The notes under the pieces were generated by a model. That model saw nothing but the letters and a program-made list of their open reading frames with translations. It was not told the DNA's origin and searched no databases. 64,000 bases of DNA, from assembly GCA_019671005.1 (NCBI GenBank), contig CM033719.1:22184750-22248749 (forward strand), given 5' to 3'. The position numbers were made by a program, and so were the translations under genes. The DNA comes from Hibiscus mutabilis (lineage: Eukaryota > Streptophyta > Magnoliopsida > Malvales > Malvaceae). Below are positions 44,667 through 55,193 of this stretch, one piece after another (the stretch's first letter is position 1; each line of letters opens with the position of its first letter).

Positions 44667-46660
44667 TGTCATAACGGAGCCGCCACCAATCCTTTTAAAT
44701 ATGCGGACCGAAAACTTAGAATGAACCGAAGATTACAAAATCTTGGGTTCGGGGTCACGGTTACCTGTGAGGAAGGATTAACACCCCCACAATGCCCGTA
44801 GAACAACGCTTACTTGATCACTAATCTCTTTCTTTGTAACCTAGATGAATGCGTGTAAAGATTAATGTAAAAAACTGTAAAGTTTTAAAGGTGGCCTCGA
44901 ATTCACTCACAGTTGAGGAAAACCCAGTCAAATTTAAAGGCATTGATGATTAAGGCATTAATCTCAAAAATCAAAAGCATAATCTTGCATGAGAGTTTTA
45001 ATCGTTCCCCAACTGCTAAGGGAAAGCCGGGATTAAGCCCACTTGAAAAATACCTCGTTTTTTGTGATGCAGATAAAATCTTTTTAATGACATTTTATGT
45101 AATTAAATTAATTCATAAAGAAAGCCTAAGAACTAAAGTTTTATTCTAAAAGTAGAAGTTTAGAGAGGCTAGTCCTAAAAGGCTCTATTTATATTATACA
45201 CAACATTACATAGTAAATATAACATAAATGTATATAAATACATATATACTAAATATAATATATTAAGCTATGGTATGTATACTTATTAATATAAACGGTA
45301 ACCTATATATAATATGTGCTTATAAAAAATACATCAATTTGTAAAAAGATTTGACGTTAATAAAAAAGACCATAATAAAATAATATATCATGTATATTAG
45401 GTAAAAAAACAAATCAACCTACATTATTATAATAATATATAAACATATATACATATATGTTACTAATATAAAGATAGTATATATAGTGAAATAAACACAA
45501 TAAAATATAGAAAGGATATACAATATATTGTGTACACATTAAACGAAAATAATCACTTGACACACACATATATATATATTAAAAGGGAAAATAACTTATA
45601 TGATATATATGGATATATAAATATATTACAGAAAAAATACAATTAGTACATTGTAATTACCATCGTAAATATTAAAACACATATAGTATATACAAACATA
45701 AACAAATGCCATATAGAAACAAAACAAAACAAAAAACTAAAGAATATTCATTCGAATAGCAATACGTAAGCCAAAGTTAAAAAGAGCACACATAAAATTA
45801 AATTAAAAAATACCTTTCTAGTAACTCCTCATAAAGGGTTTTGAAAATATATTACCTCAACCAAGATTTTGCAACAACGATTTTAAAAATGTGAAAGCGT
45901 TGGATGGATTTTACATGTCATAATGCCTTGGATCTCCACTATTCCGAAGTAAGAATAAAGATGAAATCTTGAACAAAGAAAAGGCTAAAAAAATCTGCTT
46001 TTTATTTCTCTTCACAATATTTTTTCCCTTTGTTCTCTCTACAATGCTATGTATTTTTCATTGTTGTGTTGTGTGAATTACAATGGAATGGAGCCTATTT
46101 ATAGGCTTCAAGAAACCCTAAGATCAAAAACCCTAAAAGCATATTTTCTATTTATGCTAAATACACTAGGAAAGGGATTAATGCCTTTACTTGGGCATCA
46201 AACCACTTTTCTTACATTCAAAATGATCTTAAATGAGTTAAAACAAATAGGAAAATGTCTAAATAATCAATAAAATAATTGAAAATTCATTAAAAAATAA
46301 ATTTTTGTGTTGAATCCATATCCAATTTTTTGCACGTGTTGTCTTCGGTAAAACGAGAATACCTTGAGCTCTAGTTGTCCGATTGAGGCGTTTCAAGATG
46401 CGTTGGAAAGCTAGCTGAAAGACGATCAAGAAATAAGGAGAAATCCTGACCAAGAAATGCTCGGATCCTATCAAAAATTTGCTATAAGTCTGCGGTGAGA
46501 ATTCCTTGTAGATAGCTTGACTTTTCATACTTGTTGAACAGGATCTTTTACAATCTTCTCATATCTATTGTAATTAGGATCTTTTGTAATCTAAAAAAAT
46601 AAATAAAATACATTAATAAAAAATAAAGCAAAACGGTCTGGATAAAAACACCTGACTACA
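44667..46660 (-). mobile_element. 3' LTR of a second Ogre/Tat-like element (1994 bp)
   Basis: Starts TGTCATAACGG and ends CCTGACTACA on the plus strand. GGAGCCGCCACC, TTGGGTTCGGGGTCACGG and GGATTAACACCCCCACAA at 44675-44800 match the LTR block at 6735-6870. The end is followed by GTTGCCCCTCC, the same purine tract (on minus) as at 7926. The middle is AT-rich with TATATA runs. The partner LTR is not in the window. Confidence 0.75.
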
Positions 46661-46794
46661 GTTGCCCCTCCTTTTTTGCACATTTCGGTGAAACAGGAAT
46701 AGGTTAAAGAACCAAAGACATTGAGTTATCCGGCCGAACATTACACTGGTAACCATGATTTTCTCATTCAAACCCGAAGATGTCAAATTTGAAC

Positions 46795-47070
46795 TTCAAA
46801 CTTGGGATAGTGAGAAGGGTGACTTGCTCCTTCAAACTCAAAACCCGGGATAGTGAAAAGGGTCTTGCTCCTTCAAAATCGAAACTTGGGATAGTGAGAA
46901 GGGTGACTTGCTCCTTCAAAATCGAAACTTGGGATAGTGAGAAGGGTGACTTGCTCCTTCAAACTCGAAACTTGGGATAGTGAGAAGGGTGAATTGCTCC
47001 TTGAAACTTGAAACTTGCTCTTTCAAACTCGAAACTTGGGATAGTAAGAAGGGTGACTTGCCAATTTAAA
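46795..47070. repeat. 43-bp tandem array
   Basis: CTTGGGATAGTGAGAAGGGT, then GACTTGCTCCTTCAAA. The GGGATAG core begins at 46804, 46847, 46888, 46931, 46974 and 47038: spacing 43, 41, 43, 43, 64. About six copies. Confidence 0.9.
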
Positions 47071-47079
47071 GAGAATTCG

Positions 47080-47575
47080 GTACAGGGTGTCTTGCCTCCT
47101 TATTCTTGAAGCAAAGCGGTATAGGGTGTCTTGCTCCTATTGCTTCTTCTAAAAATAACGCGGGATGTCTTGCCTCTAAAATGATGTAGGGTGTCTTTCT
47201 CTATTGTAGTGTGTCTTGCCCTGAAGCGATATATAGGGAGTCTTACTCATATTGCTTCTTCTGGAAATAATGTGGGGTGTCTTTCCCCTGAAGCGACATT
47301 GTGTGTCTTGCTCCTATTGCTTCTTTTGGAAATGATGCAGGGTGTCTTGCCCTTAAATCCACATAGGGTGTATTGCTCCTATTGCTTCTTCTAGAAATGA
47401 ACCGGGTGTTTTGCCCCTAAAGTGATGTAGGGTGTCTTGCTCCTATTGCTTCTTTTGGAAATAAAACGAGGTGTCTTTCCCCTAAAGCGGCATAAGGTGT
47501 CTTGAGCTTATTGCTTCTTCTGGAAATGACGTGGGGTGTCTTACCCCTGAAGTAGCATAGGACATAGAGTCAGAA
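47080..47575. repeat. 65-bp tandem array
   Basis: GGGTGTCTTGCTCCTATTGC, then TTCTTCTGGAAATGA. TGCTTCTT occurs at 47141, 47253, 47318, 47383, 47447 and 47512: spacing 112, 65, 65, 64, 65. GGTGTCTTGC is used twice per unit, so the unit is a doubled shorter motif. Confidence 0.9.
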
Positions 47576-50034
47576 AATGGTCTTTGTAATCTTGTAAAAA
47601 TTCAAAAAATTCTAGGTTTGTGATGATCTAGCATGTTCCTAGGGATATCTAACTCATGAATGCATGACACATTTTATGGTGGAAAATTTTCTAATTTCTG
47701 CTTCATCTGATCTTTGCATATTTGCTCACTCAATCCAGTGATCTTGTACCCCTGGTTGGAGAGATGACCTTTTATCCTCAAGTTCTAGATTTCTGGCATT
47801 TTGATTAGCAAACCGATAATTAGACTATGTTGAATCTTTATTGTAGTTGATACATCAATATTGATTAAAGGCCTTATTGAGTGGCTCTGAAACTTGTATG
47901 AAATCTCTAGATTTCTAGACACCTCAAATGTCTATAAAGTTGTTATGATTGTCGTGGAAGAAAGACTAGCGAATGAGTAAGCAACTCAATTTGACAGCAT
48001 GCTACCTTAAAATGATATCAAGGATCTTCAATGCTTTTTGTGAACTCTTTGATTCTTGTTTGCGTAGAGCGCTCTAAATTACTTGCATTGGAATCTTCGC
48101 ATTAAAGCTTATCTATACCTTGAACGTCTTTGAATAATATTAACATTTTAATTTGCTCATTCAGGCTATCATTTGTACCGCTATCCAATTCAGCCTTACT
48201 TGTCACCTCTCAAAGCTAGGGATCCTAAATCCCTAATCATCCCAATTTGCCTTGAATTTGATGGAATGGTTTGCTCACTAGGCAAAACTCTATCCCTTCT
48301 TCGTGTTTTAGGGATTTTTTTATTTGCTACATCTCATGTGTGGGTCTTACTTGACAACATGGTCGATTATACACTCTTCAAATTGAAAATATGTTTTTAC
48401 CTTCCTCATACAAGGCGATGCACCTTTCAATCTTGTGTTCAACTAACATCCTCGTCTTTGACAAGTCATAACATCATTTTATGATCAAATTTGGATTTGC
48501 TCACTTTTCTTCAGCAGATGTACTCATTAATTTCTCAATTTGTGCCATACAATGGTGAACATTTGCTTCTGGGTCCCTACATTTAGAATTAATACAAATA
48601 AATATTTTGTTTTTCATGAATCTATGTCAATCTACTTGTGAGATGCAAGAAAATAGTTGGAAATGAGAATTCAAAGGAAAAAAGTCATGGCAATCATGGA
48701 AAGGGTAAAATCAAAGAACCAAGTCATATGCCTCAAAATTCATAGTATGAATGATTCATGAATCCATTAACCGGATAGCATTCCTAATATTTACCTATTT
48801 TTAGGTAGCTCTCTTTGACTCGCCAACTCCCTAAATTTCATTCTTCCCTTTTTTATGATCTCAGTCAAACATTAAAAGTTTGGAAGTCCTTGAAAAAAGG
48901 TTAACTCAATTAGGCGGAATGTGTTATGAAAGCAAACTCATTTTCTCATATATACATGTGTGATCAAAATGATCTTTAAAGGCTTGTAGTGTAGGCTAGG
49001 CTCAGGTTACAAAAGAAAGGATATATAGGCCCAAATACATGTTTAAGGGTGATTAAACCAAGGGTTAATCTTTCTTGATGAAATCTGAGTTCTTTTATTC
49101 TCGATCACTATAGAGTTTCTATTTTGGGTTTTCACCCTAGAGTTCATTTCTTTTCCTGGCATATGTTTCATTTGAAAGATTCCACACATATTTCATGTTC
49201 TTCTCTTGCTTCAAATTTTCTTTCGTATTTCAGCTTTAATTTCTTCCTTCTTTTTTCTTTTCTTTTTTATTTTTTTCTTTTTGTCCATTTCATTTAGGAC
49301 ATTCAACTTTATCTGATGTGTTTTTTTCGCTTGCAAACATCCTTTCATCCTCTTTGCCCCCATTGTGAGGAGTGATCCTTGTTTAGGGTTTAATCACAAC
49401 AAAAAATATCAAGGCTTAAAAGGGACATGAATGGATATTTTTTTTATTTTCTTATTCATAAAAGGAAACGAAAGCATACCAAATGCCATTTCACATGCAG
49501 ATATCATCAAAGAAAAACAATACTCAATTGGTAGATATTTTAGAGTTATCACTTCATTCAAAGACCTTAAACAACAATATCTAAGAGGAAAATTCACTCA
49601 AAATCTATATATGGGATCTTCCTATTAATCTTGAACACACTTTATTGTGCTTCTATCTCGAGATTATATTCAAGAATCATTCATACAATCAATAATAGGG
49701 GCTCTGCAAAGAATATGTATTTTGGAAGAGAAATGGATATTTTTGTGTTGGAATGAATGAAAAAATAAAATGTTTGCCACTTGAGAAAGGAAATGCATCT
49801 TTGTTGTCCAGTTGTTAAGCATTGTTCCAAGAAAGCATGGGTGAATTCCAGCCAAGCTTGCCCCATCTACTTTGCAGCAAGATGTCATTGTTGGAGTAGT
49901 TCAAGTTATAGGTGCTCATCATATTCTCCTTCTTCGAGTCTCTTACTTTAGTGGCCGCCAGTATTAACTCCCCATTCATGAGCATGTCTAGAAGCCCTTA
50001 GTGGCATGGTTTAACATACGGTCATAGAAGGGAT

Positions 50035-51480
50035 TGTTGCGACTGTGTGAGTGCTTGGTAAAAGGGTACGAAAATGCATTGGAAGTGTCTAAAAATAGTG
50101 CCAAGACCAAGTCTTTTGCGTGCAAGTATACACAATCTACAAGTAATACAGCAATAAGCTAGTTATCGATCCCACGGGGATTGGCCAAGAGTTTTAATTG
50201 CTTCACTTGTTTACTTGTCATGGGGAAAATGTTGTTTGAGTTGAGATTGGTTTTGGAAATATTTCAAAAGAAATGAAATGAAAGAAAACAGCGTTGGCAA
50301 TGAGAGTTTTCAAATAAGTGATGGGCATTGGCAAGGGATGCCTGGTTTTCACGCTATGTTTGCCATGCCAACCTTAATAAAGTCTGCCTTGGCATTGTTT
50401 GTCGAGCATATTTAAGTTGGCATTGCCTCTCTTTATGGAAAAGCCCTCAATTAACCATGTAAAAACTCATATATCTCTATAGTGTAGTTTTTTCATAAAA
50501 TCAAGTTGATTAAGTTCCAATCATTGCTCCTAAGGGGTAGAATCACTCCTGTAGTAAGTCCATCTACTTGAACATCTTCTCTCGAAGCATCTCACCTTAG
50601 TATCTGGCAACAGATCATTGTCCCCTAAGTCTGTTAAGATATTAAGGTTCAATAAGGCAACAATGCCAGCTCTCGCTTGGCACCGTTATTATAAAACATT
50701 GAAGAACATGTCAGACGGGGAAAACAATGTCGAGGCGTTTTAATTATTAAAGACAAAACATAGAAATACCGTTCAATGCAAACATCCCTCACTAACTATT
50801 AAATTAGTTCATGGTGAGGGTATCCAACCAAAAACCTTCATCGTTTTTTACCAACATCATCATTTAAAAGAAATAAAGATAAAATCGACAAAGAGAATGG
50901 GCTAGAAAATGATCTCTCGATGTAGCCCTTCTTGGTCTAGGCTCTCGGTCAAATTCAATCAAACCACGTTTCCTTGGTACAGTCGATTGTGATCAATGAG
51001 TTTCTTCCTCCCAATCGTCCCTCTCAAGTGCTTGCTTGAGTTCTTTAAATAGGCATACACGGATGACCTAGGATAAACCTTGAATTTGAATTTGAATTTG
51101 AATTTGAATGCTTAAATATAAGGAATATGATCTTCTTATCCAGCATTTGAATCCTAGGGCTAATGTCATCAATGGTTCACTGTCTATTCGACCGGGCATC
51201 AAACACCTCTTCTCTTCCAACTGGTGCTTTGGTAATTTTTGGTCACTCGCTGCCAACAGCTACTCGGCATCCTTCTTGGCATCGTTCCTTTCCTGCGCTG
51301 ATCTGCTCTGTCGTGCCTGCAATACTGCCAACAAACAACCCTTCACACTGGCATAGCCCTAATTCTAAACTCCTTGTGCAAATGCATGTAATTAATAACT
51401 AAAGGCAACTAAATATGCTCAAAGACAAGCAAAGATACTGCAAAATATGCATGAAAATTAGTACTTTTGAGGAGGTAACA
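50035..51480 (-). mobile_element. 3' LTR of the Athila-like element (1446 bp)
   Basis: TGTTGCGACTG at 50035 to GGAGGTAACA at 51480, TG...CA ends. GCAAGTATACACAATCTACA and GATCCCACGGGG at 50120-50190 are the Athila/Tat LTR phrase also seen at 34160-34230. TGGCAT/TTGCCA words are frequent (50300-50460). A purine tract (GAGTTAGGTTTGGGGGAA on minus) sits at 51481-51498. Confidence 0.75.
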
Positions 51481-52562
51481 TTCCCCCAAACCTAACTCAT
51501 TGCTTGTCCTCAAGTAATGCATGTGAACTAAAGAAAATAAAAATTTGAAAAGTGTACCTCGGGAAAGTTTTGGTTGGAATGCCAACAAGTGCTAGCAAGC
51601 AGAATTAAGCTTTAGTTCTGTCCTCGGTTATCTTTGTGTAGTATGCCAAGCGAATAGCAAATTCAAGTGCAACAATATAGATCTAGTCTAAGGTCATTAA
51701 GCGTGCAAAAGTGCAGGTGATATGCATAAAATTTACTTAATTCACTTAGTCAATTTTTACTACCAAAAACTCAAAAAAAGCATAATTATTATTCTGCCAA
51801 AGGTATATTTATACATATTTTTTTATTTTATTGCCGGCATTAGATTAGGGTAGCGTCATGCACTGTTTGCCATGAGACATAAGAGGGAGCAAACCACGAA
51901 TACACATAAGAGGGAGCAAACCACGAATACCCACGTTAGTCCAAATTACATCACTAATTATCTTTTTACACTCATACCCTAAGTCATGTAGGCTTGAGAA
52001 CTAAAAGGGAGCAAACCACGAAGACCAAAGTTAATAATTTTCCCTAAGGCAGAGGAGTGTTCTAAAGTTTTTCAGCATTTGGCAAACATTGTTGCCTTAT
52101 TTCTTCTTCTTTTTTCTTCTTTGGCATTACTGTCTCTTTTTGTTTTTCTAAGTTCAGTTTCATGAGAGCCTAAGTTCATTAAGCAGACTAGATGCATACC
52201 TCGTGTAAAGTGAAACCAAAGTTCCCTAAACTAGAGTTCTATTGCCAAGCAGCCTTGGCATTCCTACTCTACTGGCATTAGGAAACTAAAGATTTAAAAT
52301 TTCTTCATCAGACAGCTTATTCTAAAACTAGTAAACTTGCCTAACAACGCGTTAGCATTCTTCAAAATTTGGCTGAGATAAAAAAAATTCTTTTTTTATT
52401 GGTTCAATGTGCATCGCTAAAATCTAATTTGCATGGCATACATGGCATGGCAACAAAAATGTAAACATGAATGCATAGCATGGCATAAATATGAGGTAAC
52501 ACACACCCTCAAACCAAAGATTTGCATTATCCTTAATGCATGATAACAACACATATAAACAA
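51481..52562 (-). other. Purine tract and 3' spacer of the Athila-like element
   Basis: 51481-51498 is the polypurine tract preceded (minus) by GAGGACAAGCAATGAG. The spacer is non-coding; GGGAGCAAACCACGAATAC is repeated at about 51890-51930 and 52000. Near 52500 the minus strand carries a decayed copy of the GAGGATAATGC...GGTTTGAGGGTG motif directly behind the extra ORF. Confidence 0.65.
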
Positions 52563-54025
52563 TTAAACAGAAAATAAAATGCATGAACATGTGAAATGCA
52601 ATGGCATGAATAATATGCAAAAAGGAGTTTTAGGAAGAGGAGGACTCCTTTTGGATGGTTTTTGTCTTGTGACGTGGGTCTTCTTCTTCACAAAGGTCCC
52701 ACGATCAAAGGCCATATGCTTCTTCCTTTTAAGGCTGAGCTTCGAGGCAGCAGTGGAAGCACCAACTTCCTTAACGATCTGAACTGGCTCCGATGTGGCA
52801 GGAGTGGCAGCTGACAAGGCAAGGGCAGTGGTTTTCTTCTAAACTTCTTCTTCAGATTCTAGTGGTGTTTCAGACTTGGAAAACTCTACTTGAACAGGTG
52901 AAAGTGGTATTGTGGCATCAGAGGGTGTTAGAGTATGAACGGGTTGAGGATTATCAAGTATGGTACCATCGTTGGCAAGGATTTCCACTGGAAATTTTGG
53001 GAAGGCTGGCATAGAGCTTGGGGATAACTTTTTAAGGACTTCCTTGATGGCAACGTCCCTGGCATTAATGTAATGCGATAGCTTGTTGCTCTGTTCCTCA
53101 GTTTTTTCCATCTTTTGGAGAATCAACTCCTGGTGTTGGTTGATTTGGCAGAGCATTATCGTTGGCATAGAAGCCTCAGACTCAGCCTTAGGTGCTTTTG
53201 GCTTTGGTGTTGGCACGGCAGCCTTTCCCTTACCTTTGTCCTTCGAATCGGTGGTAGTGAGGTTCTTCCATACCGCCAGTGTGATTGTGGTTCCTCTTAC
53301 TTCTTAGATTTTTTTAGAATCGGTCTTGGGTACATCATGTTTCATACAAATGTTAGAGATTAACAATGGAAAGAACAAACCACCAGTTGGCTTACCAGCA
53401 CATTTGTATGTTTCATCAATAATGATCCGGCCAATATTGATTTTCTTGCCCGTGATAATAGAATGTAATAGTGCCACCCTTTCCTATGATACGAATTTAT
53501 TGTGAGTCATAGGCATTAGGTTTGCCTTGGGAAAGTGATTCCACCTCCTCGGTTCTGATGTTAGTGTCAATCGCTTGATTGTTCGGTGCCCTTTTGAGGA
53601 CACAATCCACTCAGTGCTCAGCTCACATAAATCTGCCAGTATCTTTTTTTTGTTAGCAGCAGTCATGGTGGCAACAAACTCTGCATGCTCGTCTACATCC
53701 TCCAACTCGAACATCGATTGATGTATCCTTCATCAAATCGTACACACTTCCCTCTGATCATCAAGAATGGATCGGCTTTTGTCGTGAGAAGTGCGTAGAA
53801 ATCTCGAACAATGTTGGGAAAGATTTCTCCTTTTTGCTGGCAAAATAGATCTCATTTGTGCTTGGTGACTATTGCCATGAAATCTGGGGTAAAACCCAAA
53901 TTATTCTCATTCTTGAACTCAATAATTTTTTCATAGCAAAACATCTTCAATGAGAAGTTGTCTTCATATTTTTGGCAGATTTCGTCATTGAATAAAGTCT
54001 TGAAAGGTTTTGATGAAGACGTCAT
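52563..54025 (-). pseudogene. Athila extra ORF, putative plant transposon protein
   Basis: Opens MTSSSKPFKTLFNDEICQKY, then FCQQKGEIFPNIVRDFYALL and PFLMIRGKCVRFDEGYINR. One frameshift on (near 53720) follow EWIVSSKGHRTIKRLTLTSE, PRRWNHFPKANLMPMTHNKF, ERVALLHSIITGKKINIGRI and GGLFFPLLISNICMKHDVPK. This is the domain known in plant genomes as putative plant transposon protein (Transposase_32), found behind pol in Athila/Tat elements. The tail is low complexity (PKPKAPKAE, then EEV-KKTTALAL) and ends near KRSPPLPKTPF. Stops near 53845, 53484, 53285 and 52839. Function unknown even in intact copies. Confidence 0.78.
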
Positions 54026-54674
54026 GGGAGCAAAGTTGAAAGCTTGAATGGTTGTTGAAAAAGAAAAGAGAAAGATATTGGTTCTTGCTTGATAAAGAAT
54101 CGAAGAAGGAAAAGTGAAAGGGTTTTTGAACAGCTAGGGTAGATGAAGTAGAAGTGAAGTGTTTAATGGGGGTAATTAAAGTGGTCGGCTTAAAGAGGGG
54201 CAATGATGGTATTATGTATGTATGAGGAAAAGAAAAAGAGTTTGGTTTGATGAGGGTGTAAGTGATGTGATAAGGGAGTAAGTGATAAGGTAAGTTTAAA
54301 GTTTTAGAGGGATAAGAGGTGAAGTTTAAATTAAAACTTATCTCTTATTGGGCGGCTAGGGTTAAGTTTCAAAATTTTCACTTTTCAAAATTTAATCAAG
54401 CTAGGGTAAATCTTATTTTCCCAAAACTTGGTCTGTCGCATGCCAAGCTTGCGCTAGCATTGTGAATGGCATGCTGAACTTCTCCACTTACAATCGTATC
54501 GTGCCAAGGCGTTATTTCGAACACACTAGATCTGCACACACTCAAAGAGAAAAAAACCTTCAACGTAGTAAAGGAAAATAAAAACTAAAAAGGTAAATTA
54601 AATAAAAAATGCTGGAAAAATAACACCTATCATAATATTTACAAGAATCCAAAACCTGATGATGAAGTTATGGT
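54026..54674. other. Spacer between integrase and extra ORF
   Basis: No coding frame. Rich in G/A on the plus strand at 54100-54330 (GTAAGTGATAAGG type words). Probably the intergenic segment of the Athila-like element. Confidence 0.55.
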
Positions 54675-55193
54675 ACCTCTGCCAAGAGGATAACCTCCTT
54701 AGCATTCTTCTGCTCACCGTCTCAATAGTGTTTTAAACACTGGCCATTTACTTTGAAAAAATCTCCCGACTTCAGGTTTTTTATGTCTACAGCTCCTTGA
54801 ACATATGGTTTTATGACTTCAAACGGGCCTGACTATTTAGACCTGAGCTTGCCTGAGAATAATTTGAGCCTTGGGTTAAATAGCAGAACACATTGACCTG
54901 GTTCAAAATGTCTTGGAATGATTCTCCTGTCATGCCAGCGTTTTGTCCTCTCCGTGTAGAGTCTAGCATTCTCATAGGCTTGTGCTCTGAACTCTTCCAT
55001 CTTATTTAGGTTTAGTAATCTCTTTTCTCCAGCAGCTCTCCATGCAATATCAAGTGTTTTGATAGCCCAATATGCACAGTGCTCCAACTCCACCGGCAAA
55101 TGGCATACTTTTCCAAACATGAGTCTAAATGGTGAAGTACCCAAGAGAGTTTTAAATGTTGTCCTGTAAGCCCACAAGGATTCATCTAGCCTC
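54675..55193 (-). pseudogene. Athila-like integrase C-terminus
   Basis: RLDESLWAYRTTFKTLLGTS, then PFRLMFGKVCHLPVELEHCA, AAGEKRLLNLNKMEEFRAQA, YENARLYTERTKRWHDRRI and PGQCVLLFNPRLKLFSGKLR. This is the end of the Ty3/gypsy integrase and its C-terminal region, in the Athila/Tat form (CHLPVELEH, KRWHD). A TAG follows KLRSK where the family has W (SRWSGPF), and the frame then goes on SGPFEVIKPY and FKVNGQCLKHY. The upstream end at 55193 is where the Ogre-like LTR is inserted, so the catalytic core is on its far side. Confidence 0.85.

Larger units (their letters stand above)
46661..50034 (-). mobile_element. Interior of the second Ogre/Tat-like element
   Basis: Begins with the purine tract AGGAGGGGCAAC (minus) and contains two tandem arrays, then about 2.4 kb with no recognisable protein (47580-50034) and a polypyrimidine stretch at about 49205-49300. 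This reproduces the layout of the element at 6631: purine tract, arrays, pyrimidine tract, no gag or pol. Cut at 50034 by the Athila-like LTR. Open frames such as 48173-48484 show no domain and I do not call them genes. Confidence 0.6.
50035..55193 (-). mobile_element. Athila-like element, 3' part
   Basis: Minus-strand order: integrase end (55193 to about 54675), spacer, extra ORF (54025 to 52563), GAGGACAATG-like motif, spacer, purine tract, 3' LTR (51480 to 50035). The 5' part must lie beyond the Ogre-like element that cuts it at 55193. Left flank GGATT (50030-50034) would be its target duplication. The same plan (extra ORF, motif, LTR) is seen in the derivative at 31715-36425. Confidence 0.78.

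Noticed and set aside
48173..48484. 103-codon plus-strand frame
   Set aside because: No recognisable domain, start context or homologous context; sits in the non-coding interior of a retroelement.
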